From: Urbifossiella sp046350095
GTDB taxonomy: Bacteria > Planctomycetota > Planctomycetia > Gemmatales > Gemmataceae
Assembly (NCBI GenBank): GCA_046350095.1
Contig: JAXMBA010000006.1
Location: 1-64,000, forward strand
Direction of reading: 5' to 3'
Length of the DNA stretch: 64,000 nt
Numbering within the stretch: position 1 is the stretch's first letter; each line of letters starts with the position of its first letter. The translations under genes were made by a program, and so were the position numbers. This document shows positions 17,428 to 25,295 of this stretch, in pieces. The notes beneath the pieces are model-generated. The model did no database searches. It had not been told where the DNA came from and worked only from the letters and a program-made list of their open reading frames with translations.

Positions 17428-19050
17428 TCAGAAATAATACTGCGCCAGCATGGCGAAGCCGTTCACCGTCCCGCTCACGGCGGGCGTCGGGACGAGCCGC
17501 TCGGCGTTGAGGTACACGAACTGCAACTTCGCGTTGTCGTTCATGTACCAGTTGAGCGCCACCTCGTGCTGCAGTAGCTGTCCGCCGTTGATCCCCTTCG
17601 AGTTCAGGTCGAGGAACGAGTACCGGTACCCCACCTCCCACGCACCGGTGCCCCAGCGGGCGCGGCCGTCCTCGCCGCGCACCAGGAAAAAGGGCTCGCG
17701 CACGCGTACCCGGTCGTAGGTGCCGTAGCGGCGGTCGTACCCGCGCGTCTCGCCCGTCAGCAGGTAGCTCGCCTGCACGTAGCCGCCCCAGAACATCGCC
17801 GTCCCCACGTCCTGGAGCGGGGCCAGCCCGCCGCCGCCGAGCAAGGTGCGGGCGTTCTCCACGAAGGCGACCGCCGCGTCCGCCTGGACCGACAGCGGCC
17901 CCATGTTCATCAGCATCTCGGGCACGACCGTGTGTACCCCGTCGGTCAGCATGAATCCGGTGTCCACGGACCGGTTGGGATTCGCGCCCAGGAAGTTCGC
18001 GGCGCCGATGCCGGTCGCGTCGCGCAGGTTGATCCGCGACCGAAACCGGGCGACGTTCTGGGTGTCGCCGAAGACGTTGCCGGTGCCGCCGGGCTGGAGC
18101 GTGCGGCCGAGGTCGCCGGTGCGGTACTGATACGACCCGCCCAGCGCGAGCACCCCGGCCCCGTCCCCCTCGTACCACGGGGTCACGACCAGGCGCGAGG
18201 TCGAGGCGTAGTTCCCGCTCCCGAAGTCGTCGGTGAAGAACTGCAGCGGCTGGACGCGGTGGAACATCGTCTGGAACAACACGTTCTGGTCGAGGAAGCT
18301 ATTCTGGTAGTAGACGCCCGGCGCGAACAGCGTCAGGAAGGCGTCGAACAGCGGCGACCGCTCGATGAACGTCAGGTGGTAGTCGCTCCCCACCATCTCC
18401 ATCCCCTGCGGCACCTTCACCTGTCCGACCCTCACCGTGCCGTAGTCGTCGTCGCGGACGCCGAGCCACAGGTGGTCGAAGGTGACGAGGTTCAGCTGCT
18501 CGAAGTCCACCTCCATCGCGTACTCGAACGTCTCGTAGGCGACGCCGTCGCTGCGGAGTCGGACGCGGCGGAAATACATCCCGTCGTCGAGCGTGCCGAT
18601 GCCGGCGCCGGGTGGCGACGCGGGTACGCCGCCGACCGGCGCGGGGATACCGCGGAGGTTCAGCGGCTGGGCGAAGAATGTGCTCACGAACGAGAACCGC
18701 CCGCCGAAGTGGAACCGCCAGTCTTTCTCGGCGGTGGCGAGCCAGAGCCCGTTGTCCCAGTACGCGTTCAGCTTCAGGTCGCTGCCGACCTCGTGCCCCT
18801 TCTCCAGTGCCGCCTGCTGCTTCGCGTCGTCGCTCGCCTTCCGCTTGGCGTCGTGCTCCCGGATCGCGGCCTCGACGATGCCGCGGACGGCCTTCTCGTC
18901 GAGGGGGCCGGGGTTGACCACGTCGTTGAGGCGGTCCACGGCAGTGGGTGCCGGAACCGGCAAGTCGGGTAGTGTGGGCAGTTGCGCCGCGAGGCCGGCG
19001 GGTGCCAGAAGGAGGACCGCCCCCGCGAGGGTGAGTGAAAAGCGGTCCAT
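17428..19050 (-). CDS. OprP-like outer-membrane porin
   Basis: A 540-residue exported protein with signal peptide (MDRFSLTLAGAVLLLAPAGLAAQ), a charged coiled-coil-like segment (residues 60-100) and a beta-barrel region typical of phosphate-selective porins O/P: FHFGGRFSFVSTFF, YFRRVRLRSDGVAYETFEYAMEVDFEQ, VRVGQVKVPQGMEM, and a final aromatic residue (AMLAQYYF). It should form an outer-membrane channel; ion selectivity cannot be read. ATG 19050 precedes the signal peptide. Divergent from a second porin of the same family 197 bp away. Confidence 0.85.
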   Translation of the reverse strand: MDRFSLTLAGAVLLLAPAGLAAQLPTLPDLPVPAPTAVDRLNDVVNPGPLDEKAVRGIVEAAIREHDAKRKASDDAKQQAALEKGHEVGSDLKLNAYWDNGLWLATAEKDWRFHFGGRFSFVSTFFAQPLNLRGIPAPVGGVPASPPGAGIGTLDDGMYFRRVRLRSDGVAYETFEYAMEVDFEQLNLVTFDHLWLGVRDDDYGTVRVGQVKVPQGMEMVGSDYHLTFIERSPLFDAFLTLFAPGVYYQNSFLDQNVLFQTMFHRVQPLQFFTDDFGSGNYASTSRLVVTPWYEGDGAGVLALGGSYQYRTGDLGRTLQPGGTGNVFGDTQNVARFRSRINLRDATGIGAANFLGANPNRSVDTGFMLTDGVHTVVPEMLMNMGPLSVQADAAVAFVENARTLLGGGGLAPLQDVGTAMFWGGYVQASYLLTGETRGYDRRYGTYDRVRVREPFFLVRGEDGRARWGTGAWEVGYRYSFLDLNSKGINGGQLLQHEVALNWYMNDNAKLQFVYLNAERLVPTPAVSGTVNGFAMLAQYYF

Positions 19051-19246
19051 GCGTTCCCCCGCCGACGCGACCGGGTAGCGGGATTCCGGTCGTGCCGAAG
19101 ATACGGGGAAGAATCGGCGGAATCGGGCCAAGACGTGAAGAAATTCTCAAGTCGGCTGAGGCCCGCGAAAAGTTGCCTCGACACCGATCCGCAGGAGCAC
19201 TATTTGACCGCGGGGGATCTACGACTCTCTGTTACTTGGTAGTACC

Positions 19247-20728
19247 ATGCGCACTCGCACCCGTTCGCGGTGTGGCGGCTGGGGGGCCGTCGCCGCGCTC
19301 GTCGGGTTCCTGGCGGCCGCGCCCGCAGCTGTCGCCCAGCCGTTTGAACTCCCGTCCCTGGCCCCGCCGGCGGCCGCGCCCCCGGCGCTACCGGACGTCG
19401 TTGCCGCACCGGGCGAAGTCGTGCCGCTGCCGGCCGCGCCCCCGGCTTCACCGTCGGCCGCGGTGCCGCTGAAGGACTACTGGAAGAGCGGCCTGCGCTT
19501 CGAGTCGGCCGACAAGGACTTCTCGGTGTTCGTCGGCGGGCGCTTTCAGTTCGACGTGGTCGGCTACATGGCCCCGCGGGGGCTGCGGCAGAACGTCCCG
19601 GGGACGACCCCGCTCGAGGACGGCGTGTCGTTCCGCCGCGTCCGCCTCGACATGGGCGGCACCCTCTACAAGAACATGGAGTTCTACACGCAGGTGGACT
19701 TCGCGAACGGCTTCCTCGGCACCCCGGACGGCTCCCGGCTGACCAACGCCACCTACCCGACCGACCTGTGGGTCGCGTTCAAGGACCTGCCGTGGGTCGG
19801 CAACATCAAGGTCGGCAACCAGAAGCCGCTCTACTCGTTCGAGCACCTGACGAGCAGCCGGTTCCTCAACTTCCTGGAGCGGTCGCTCGGGTTCGACGCG
19901 TTCGTGGAGGGGTTCAACAACGGGTTCGAGCCCGGCATCACCGCCTACGACACGTACCTCGACAAGCAGGGGACGTGGGGCGTCGGCCTGTTCAAGGTGA
20001 CGCGGAGCCCGTTCGGCTGGAACGTGGGGCGGAACGAGGCCGAGGTGAACGGCCGGATAACGTACCTGCCGGTTGACGAGGCCGGCGGCGAGTACCTCGT
20101 CCACCTGGGGCTCGGGGCGGTGCACCGCGACCTGGACCAGGACCAGGCCCGTTTCCGCGCCCGGCTCGACGCCCGCAACAGCCCCAGCACATTCTCCCCG
20201 CTCGTCGCCGACACGGGTCTGCTGCTCGGCACCCGCCAGCAACTCGTCGTCCCCGAACTGGTGGCCGTATGCGGGCCGTGGTCGTTCCAGTCGGAATACT
20301 ACGGCAGCTGGGTCCACGACGCGTTCACCACGACGCCCGCCGGCACCCGGCTGGCCCCACAGGGAACGCTCTACATGCAGTCCGTGTACGCCGAGGCGCA
20401 CGTCTTCCTGACGGGCGAGCACCGGGAGTACAACCGCGACCAGGGCGTGTTTACCCGGGTGTCGCCGCTGCGGCCACTGGCGTGGTCGCGGGCCGGGTTC
20501 AGCGGCCCCGGGGCCTGGCAACTGACCGCCCGGTACTGCTACCTCGACCTGAACAGTAAGGGCGTGGAGGGCGGCCGCGTCCACGACATGACGCTCGGCG
20601 TGAACTGGTTCCTGAACCCGAACATGAAGGTGCAGTGCAACTACTTCCTCGCCCACCGTGACGTGGCGAACCCTGCCGGTGACGGGTTTATCAACGGGCT
20701 CGCGGTAAGGACCGCGATCGACTTCTGA
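19247..20728 (+). CDS. OprP-like outer-membrane porin (paralogue)
   Basis: A 493-residue exported porin of the same family as its divergent neighbour: signal peptide with an AVAQP cleavage site, Ala/Pro-rich spacer to about residue 75, then barrel strands (FSVFVGGRFQFDVVGY, VSFRRVRLDMGGTLYKNMEFYTQVDF, NIKVGNQKPLYSFEHLTSSRFLNFLERS) and a terminal Phe (VRTAIDF). It shares YCYLDLNSKG with the neighbour's YSFLDLNSKG, showing common ancestry, but lacks its coiled-coil segment. The shared 196-bp promoter region contains TTGACC (19203-19208). Confidence 0.87.
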   Translation: MRTRTRSRCGGWGAVAALVGFLAAAPAAVAQPFELPSLAPPAAAPPALPDVVAAPGEVVPLPAAPPASPSAAVPLKDYWKSGLRFESADKDFSVFVGGRFQFDVVGYMAPRGLRQNVPGTTPLEDGVSFRRVRLDMGGTLYKNMEFYTQVDFANGFLGTPDGSRLTNATYPTDLWVAFKDLPWVGNIKVGNQKPLYSFEHLTSSRFLNFLERSLGFDAFVEGFNNGFEPGITAYDTYLDKQGTWGVGLFKVTRSPFGWNVGRNEAEVNGRITYLPVDEAGGEYLVHLGLGAVHRDLDQDQARFRARLDARNSPSTFSPLVADTGLLLGTRQQLVVPELVAVCGPWSFQSEYYGSWVHDAFTTTPAGTRLAPQGTLYMQSVYAEAHVFLTGEHREYNRDQGVFTRVSPLRPLAWSRAGFSGPGAWQLTARYCYLDLNSKGVEGGRVHDMTLGVNWFLNPNMKVQCNYFLAHRDVANPAGDGFINGLAVRTAIDF

Positions 20729-20813
20729 CAGGGGAGGTGCCCGTTGGGCGGCCGGCCGGCGTCATCCGGCCGGTCGCCGGTCGGAGTCGTGGGCGATCTC
20801 GTATCACACCCAC

Positions 20814-21446
20814 ATGGCTACGACTCCCTTGCCCCCCCGTTGGGGCCCCCTCGTCTTCGCGGTGCTGGTCGTCGGCCCCGCCGCCTGCGGCGCGGAGCCG
20901 ATCCCCGACGCGCTTCGCGCCGAACTCAAGCTCGCGCCCTTCTACCAACGCTACGCCGACGCCGGCGGCCTTCCCGTCGTCGGGTCCGCCGAGGTGAGCG
21001 ACCACGCCCTCGCGGAGGCGGCGTGGATTGTCGGCAGGATGCTCGGCGAGCGGCCCGACCTGGTCAAGGCGATGCGGGCGAACCGCGTCCGCGTCGCGGT
21101 CATGGCGGCGACGGAGTACACGACCGACCTGCCCGAGCACGCGAACATGAAGCCGAAGTTGTACTGGGACCGCCGCGCCCGCGGCCTCGGGGCCACCCGG
21201 TCGAACCCGGTCGTGAGTTGCGGCGAGGAGAACCTGCTCGGCTACCGCGGCGACCCGTACCCGGCCGAGAACATCTTCGTCCACGAGTTCGCGCACGCGA
21301 TCCACGGCACCGGCCTGTCCACGACCGACCCGACGTTCGACCGCCGACTGCGGGCCGCGTACCAGGCGGCCCGCGACCGCGGGCTGTGGAAGAACACGTA
21401 CGCGGCGACGAACGCCGGGGAGTACTGGGCCGAGGGCGTGCAGTGC
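20814..21446 (+). pseudogene. Secreted metallopeptidase-cyclophilin gene, 5' fragment (IS-interrupted)
   Basis: The first 211 codons of an exported protein: signal peptide, then a putative zinc-peptidase domain with HEFAHAIHG and a downstream EYWAEGVQC, a configuration seen in gluzincin-like planctomycete proteins. The frame continues 57 codons into the IS110 element (ending at 21620), giving a chimeric, truncated product. Codon 211 (TGC) would be followed by the TGG at 22657; joining 21446 to 22657 restores one open frame of 429 residues. A TATCAC box ends 6 nt before the ATG. Confidence 0.88.
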
Positions 21447-21464
21447 TCACATGTTACCCTACCG

Positions 21465-21640
21465 GGGTCGTTGAGGCGACAGCCCGGTGGTCGGGCCAAC
21501 CGCATGCAGCGCCTGAGGCACCCGACCTCGCGAACCAGATGGCGGACCGACCACCGGCGCTCCTCGACCTCGGATGCCATACCGGGGCGGCTCACCCGAG
21601 CCACACCCCGCATCACGTGAGCGTGAGGGGAGGGACGCCG
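21465..21640 (+). ncRNA. Predicted bridge RNA of the IS110 element
   Basis: About 175 nt, close to IS621's length. Structure seen: a 5' hairpin (GTCG 21467-21470 / CGAC 21477-21480), then a first loop closed by an 11-bp perfect stem (21484-21494 / 21547-21557) with apical GAGG/CCTC (21515-21518 / 21526-21529). Its two sides contain a left guide (TGCAGCGCC, 21505-21513) and a right guide (CGAACCAG, 21531-21538) for the target. A second loop, with inner stem 21583-21587/21606-21610 and apical GGCTC/GAGCC, carries donor guides ATGCCAT (21574-21580) and CACGTGAG (21614-21621). Exact 5' and 3' ends are estimated. Confidence 0.85.
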
Positions 21641-22644
21641 TGGGCACCACCGCGACGACGACGGCCACGTACTTCGCCGGGATCGACGTGTCCAAGGACA
21701 CACTCGACGCCGGCCTCCTGGGGCCGACCGGGGCCACCCGCCCGAAGGCGTTCGCCAACGACCGGGCCGGCCACGCCGCCCTCCTCGCCTGGGCCGACCG
21801 CCAGGCCGCGGGCGGCACCGTCCACTTCTGCATGGAGGCCACCGGCCCGTACTCGACCGCCCTCGCCACCTTCCTCCACGCCGCCGGCCGCCTCGTCAGC
21901 GTCGTCAACCCGGCCCGCGTGAAGGCCCACGCCAAGGCGTGCGGGCAGCTCAACAAGACGGACCCGGCCGACGCCCGGGCCATCGCCACCTTCGCCCGCG
22001 ACCGCCGCCCCCGGCCGTGGGCACCACCGACGCCGGAAGTCCGGGAATTGCAGGGGCTCGTCCGCCGGCGGGACGACCTGCGGCGGATGGCCGCCGCCGA
22101 GAAGACCCGGCTCGACGCCCCCGACCTCACGCCCGCGGCGCGGAAGTCGATCACCCGGGTGGCGAAGCTCCTGGCGAAGGAGGCCGACCGGGTCCAGGCG
22201 GCGGCCGAGGCCGTGGTCGCCGCGACGCCGGCCCTGGCCGAAGACGCCGCGCTGTTGGAGTCGGTGAAGGGGATCGGCCGGCAGACCGCGACCACGGTGC
22301 TGGCCGAGCTGCCGCCGGTCGGGGACATCCGGTCGGCGGAGTCGGCGGCGGCGTACTGCGGGCTCGCCCCGGCCGAGTTCCAGAGCGGCAAGTCCGTCAA
22401 GAAGCACACCCGGCTGTCGAAGGCCGGGAACGCCCGGCTGCGGACCGCGCTGTACCTGCCGACGCTCACGGCGATCCGGTTCAACCCCGTCCTCAAGGGG
22501 TTCTACGAGCGGCTCCTCGCGGCCGGGAAGCCGAAGATGCAGGCGGTCGGGGCGTGCATGCGGAAGCTGGTGATGATCTGCTACGGGGTGCTCAAGAACC
22601 GGAAGCCGTTCGACCCCGAATGGGGGTCAAGAATCACCCGTTGA
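21640..22644 (+). CDS. IS110-family bridge recombinase (DEDD transposase)
   Basis: A 334-residue recombinase with the RuvC-like catalytic set at family spacing: Asp16 (FAGIDVSKD), Glu66 (FCMEATG), Asp108 and Asp111 (NKTDPADARAIA). A coiled-coil middle follows, then the transposase_20 domain (LLESVKGIGRQTATTVLAEL, YCGLAPAEFQSGKS, RLSKAGNARLR) whose conserved serine (Ser249 or Ser260) should be the covalent nucleophile. GTG 21640 was chosen because GGGAGGG lies just upstream and the family begins a few residues before GIDVSKD; the in-frame ATG at 21574 falls inside the donor guide. The gene looks intact. Confidence 0.95.
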   Translation: MGTTATTTATYFAGIDVSKDTLDAGLLGPTGATRPKAFANDRAGHAALLAWADRQAAGGTVHFCMEATGPYSTALATFLHAAGRLVSVVNPARVKAHAKACGQLNKTDPADARAIATFARDRRPRPWAPPTPEVRELQGLVRRRDDLRRMAAAEKTRLDAPDLTPAARKSITRVAKLLAKEADRVQAAAEAVVAATPALAEDAALLESVKGIGRQTATTVLAELPPVGDIRSAESAAAYCGLAPAEFQSGKSVKKHTRLSKAGNARLRTALYLPTLTAIRFNPVLKGFYERLLAAGKPKMQAVGACMRKLVMICYGVLKNRKPFDPEWGSRITR

Positions 22645-22657
22645 CAACATGCCATCT
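22641..22657 (+). promoter_or_regulatory. Right end of the IS with -35 element for a circle-junction promoter
   Basis: A perfect TTGACA lies at 22641-22646. If the ends are joined through the CT core, it sits 18 nt upstream of TACCCT (21455-21460) in the left end. That junction promoter would start transcription near 21466, at the first hairpin of the bridge RNA. In the integrated form the TTGACA faces host DNA. Confidence 0.7.
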
Positions 22658-23313
22658 GGTTCGACGACAACGCCCCGCCGGACGCGCTCCACAACGACGT
22701 GCGCACCCGCGCCAAGTTGAAGGAGTACGACGCGGGGCTCGCCGGGCTGTGCCGCGAGGTGTTCGGCGACGGCACGTGGCGCTACCGTCGCCCCGCCGCA
22801 CGCCCGCCCGAGGAACGCGCCCACCTGCCGGGGTACGACCGCGCCAGGCTGCCGCGCTTCGAGTGGCGCAAGGTTCCCGTCGGCGACGCCGCGAAGGTGA
22901 CGGTGCAGTCCGCGGCCGGCGACTTCGAACTGGCGATCGACGTGAAAGCCGCTCCGGAGGCGGCGCGGCTCTTCCTGGCGGTCGCCGAGGACGGCGGCTA
23001 CCACAGCGGCCGCCTGCGCGGCTCCGACGGCGTCGTTCGTGGAACGGTCGCGGCCGGGTGGCTGAAGCGCGGCCCGGCCGAGCGACTGAAGTTGCCGACC
23101 GTACCGGCTGCGGCCGCGCGGCCGGCGGAAGGCACGATCGCGCACCTGCGCGGTGGAGCGGTCGGCGAATTCGTGCTGTTCCCGGGTGCCGTGCCGGAGG
23201 CGGTCGGCGAGGTGGTGCCGTTCGGGCGGATCGCGTCCGGCGGGGAGGTGGTGCGGGCGGTTCTTACGCGCAGCGAGGCGATCGACCTACGGCGTGTGAT
23301 CCGCACGGAGTGA
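22657..23313 (+). pseudogene. Secreted metallopeptidase-cyclophilin gene, 3' fragment
   Basis: The remaining 218 codons of the interrupted gene, beginning WFDDNAPPDALHND, which completes the peptidase domain, and continuing into a segment that resembles a degenerate cyclophilin-type prolyl isomerase (AKVTVQSAAGDFELAIDVKAAPEAARLFLAVAEDGGY). The cyclophilin catalytic FHR motif is not evident, so isomerase activity is doubtful. No start codon with a ribosome-binding site is seen after the IS, so the fragment is probably not translated. It overlaps the convergent HpcH-like gene by 27 bp. Confidence 0.85.
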
Positions 23314-24207
23314 CGGCACCGCCCGCCGGCCGCGGACGCCGTACACCCGCGCCCGCTCCCGTACCGCCTCGGCCCACCGACGGTGCGTCGCCGGTTCGCA
23401 CATCGCCCCGGCCCGCCGGAACACCGCCGGCGCGGCCGGGTCGAGAACCGCCTCCGCGTCCCGCAATTCCCTCACGCTCACGCGGTACTCGGCCTCGATA
23501 ACCGGCACCTGCGCGGGATGAACGGCCGTCTTACCGAACAGGCCGCACGCCAGGTCCCGGCGTACCTCGCGGGCCAGGCCGCGCGGGTCGTCCAGGTACT
23601 CGAACACGGGGCCGGTCAGGTTCACGCCGTGCGGCCGGAACGCGGCGGCCAGTTGTGTGATCACCGGCCCGACCGGGGTGGCGTAGATCGTCCCACGCCG
23701 CGGGCGCCGCAGGCCGAGGAGTTGGAGCAAGTCGTTCCCGCCGACGCGGATCGTGAGCAGCCGGGGGCGGTACGGGTCGGTGAGCAGCACGTCGCGCAGC
23801 CGGCGCACCTCCGCGGCGTCGAACACGTCCTCGGTCTCGAGCGTGGGCATGACGCGGAACGGGTCGTCGGCGGCGAACGCCGCGAAGTAGTCGGGTAGGT
23901 TGCGGCGCGTGAGTTTCGGCAGGACGAACCCGGCGAGGCGGCACGCCCCGGGCATGGCGAGCACCGCCCGGAGCACGGCCGGGTCGCGCGGGCGGACGAA
24001 GCACAGCGGCCCGAACGGCTCCGCGCGGTCGAGCAGCGCGGCGACGCCGTCCAGCGCTGCGGGCAGGTCACGCGAATGAACCGCGTCCTCGGTGCAGACC
24101 ACGACGGAGCGGACGGCCGGGTACTTCCGCCCGCCGGCGACGGCGGCCAGATCCGGGCGGGTGGCCGGAACGTACAGCGACGCCCCGAGCGCCAGCGGGC
24201 TGGTCAT
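23287..24207 (-). CDS. HpcH/HpaI-like C-C bond lyase of the Ter-type biosynthetic module
   Basis: A 306-residue TIM-barrel protein related to citrate-lyase beta/HpcH aldolases, by the order LYVPATRP, VVVCTEDAVH, FVRPRDP, GFVLPKLTR, MPTLETEDVFD, LTIRVGGNDLLQLLG and GKTAVHPAQVPVI. In tellurium-resistance loci this lyase family accompanies PRTase, ATP-grasp and HAD genes and was proposed to help make a nucleoside-like metabolite. It is last in a five-gene operon and overlaps the upstream gene by 4 bp (ATGA). Substrate unknown. Confidence 0.85.
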   Translation of the reverse strand: MTSPLALGASLYVPATRPDLAAVAGGRKYPAVRSVVVCTEDAVHSRDLPAALDGVAALLDRAEPFGPLCFVRPRDPAVLRAVLAMPGACRLAGFVLPKLTRRNLPDYFAAFAADDPFRVMPTLETEDVFDAAEVRRLRDVLLTDPYRPRLLTIRVGGNDLLQLLGLRRPRRGTIYATPVGPVITQLAAAFRPHGVNLTGPVFEYLDDPRGLAREVRRDLACGLFGKTAVHPAQVPVIEAEYRVSVRELRDAEAVLDPAAPAVFRRAGAMCEPATHRRWAEAVRERARVYGVRGRRAVPSLRADHTP

Positions 24208-25295
24208 CCGTCGAGCTCCTTGATGAGGGCCGCGGCGGCGTACGGCAGGCCGGCTTCGACTTCGACCGGCACGCCTTTCTCGCGGGCCAGCACGAGCAGG
24301 TGTTCCACGTCGGGCGAGGCGGGGTCGCGGACGAGAACGCGGTCCGGTACGCGGCGCAACAGCACCCGCGTGGCCTCGCCGATCCCGGGTTTTACGTGGT
24401 TCTCGTCCCGGACGCCAGTGCGATCCCGCACCGCCGACAGGAACGCGCCACTCCGCCGCCGCAGTTCCGCGGCGTCGATCGGCGCCGGCGGCGTCGGCCT
24501 GGTCATCGCGGCGAACACTTCATCGACGAATGTGCTCGACAGGTCGTGCGGGGCGAACTCGCGGAGGAACAGGCAGCCGTGGAAGTCGTCGGGGCCGACC
24601 ACGTCGGCGTTGAGGATCGACCGGCTGACGAGCCCCGACACGGTGGCCCCGAGCACGGCGGATGGGATGAGGTAGTCCTCGGCGGTGGCGGCGACGGCGG
24701 CCGCCCCGCAGAGGTCGGCGACGGCCCACAAGCCGCCGTCGAGCCCGGCGCCGGTGCGGGCGTTGAACGCCGCCACCGCCTTCGCCAACTCGCGGGCGAT
24801 GACGCCCTTGCCGGTCCAGCCGTCGACGAACACGACCGACGCGGCGCTGTGCCGTTCGAGGATGTGGCGGAGTGCCACCTCGTCGATGCCGCGGTCGCGG
24901 ATGATGCTGACGGAGTAGTGCGGCGCGCGGAGGGCGCGGGCCAGCAGCACGCCGACGGGCGTGCCGGCCCGCGCCAGTGACACCAGGGTGACACCGCCGG
25001 GCCGCTCCGCGAGGCGGGCCGCCAGGGCGAGAACGTCGGCGGCGAAGCGAGCCTTGTTCCGGGCAAGCGCGCGGCGGAAGACGGCCAGGTACGCCTCCGA
25101 CGGCAGCGTCTCGGCGGAGATCATCTCACTGTAGTGGCGTGCGCCCGACTGGATGAGCCGCTCCTTCTCCGCCACCGGCGTCGGCGCCAGCCGGACCGGC
25201 TTGAGGAGGAACCTCACGTCGGCGGGGTCGTAGCTGCCGCTGAACGGGTGCATGGCTTGGCGAAAAGGCGCCGCCTTCCGGGCTTCGGGCTTCAT
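24204..25295 (-). CDS. StiP/PRTase_1 protein with C-terminal PELOTA-like domain
   Basis: A 363-residue protein. The main domain resembles the StiP family once called a cysteine protease: FSGSYDPADVRFLLKPV, RHYSEMIS, GVTLVSLARAGTPVGVLLARAL, IIRDRGID and a PRPP-loop-like VVFVDGWTGKGVIARELAKA, so phosphoribosyltransferase-type chemistry is more likely than proteolysis. The C-terminal 60 residues (VRDPASPDVEHLLVLAREKGVPVEVE) look like a PELOTA RNA-binding fold. It overlaps both neighbours by 4 bp. ATG 25295 is fixed by overlap with the HAD stop. Confidence 0.85.
   Translation of the reverse strand: MKPEARKAAPFRQAMHPFSGSYDPADVRFLLKPVRLAPTPVAEKERLIQSGARHYSEMISAETLPSEAYLAVFRRALARNKARFAADVLALAARLAERPGGVTLVSLARAGTPVGVLLARALRAPHYSVSIIRDRGIDEVALRHILERHSAASVVFVDGWTGKGVIARELAKAVAAFNARTGAGLDGGLWAVADLCGAAAVAATAEDYLIPSAVLGATVSGLVSRSILNADVVGPDDFHGCLFLREFAPHDLSSTFVDEVFAAMTRPTPPAPIDAAELRRRSGAFLSAVRDRTGVRDENHVKPGIGEATRVLLRRVPDRVLVRDPASPDVEHLLVLAREKGVPVEVEAGLPYAAAALIKELDG

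Larger units (their letters stand above)
21447..22656 (+). mobile_element. IS110-family insertion sequence (IS621-like), 1,210 bp
   Basis: The boundaries follow from the host gene, whose reading frame is exactly restored when this segment is removed. Both junctions carry the dinucleotide CT (21446-21447 and 22656-22657), consistent with a CT core as in IS621; only one of the two is host-derived. There are no terminal inverted repeats of the classical type, only CATGTT-like words near each end. The single transposase gene is preceded by about 190 nt of non-coding sequence (bridge RNA) and followed by a 12-nt right end with TTGACA. No other copy is present in the window. Confidence 0.93.
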
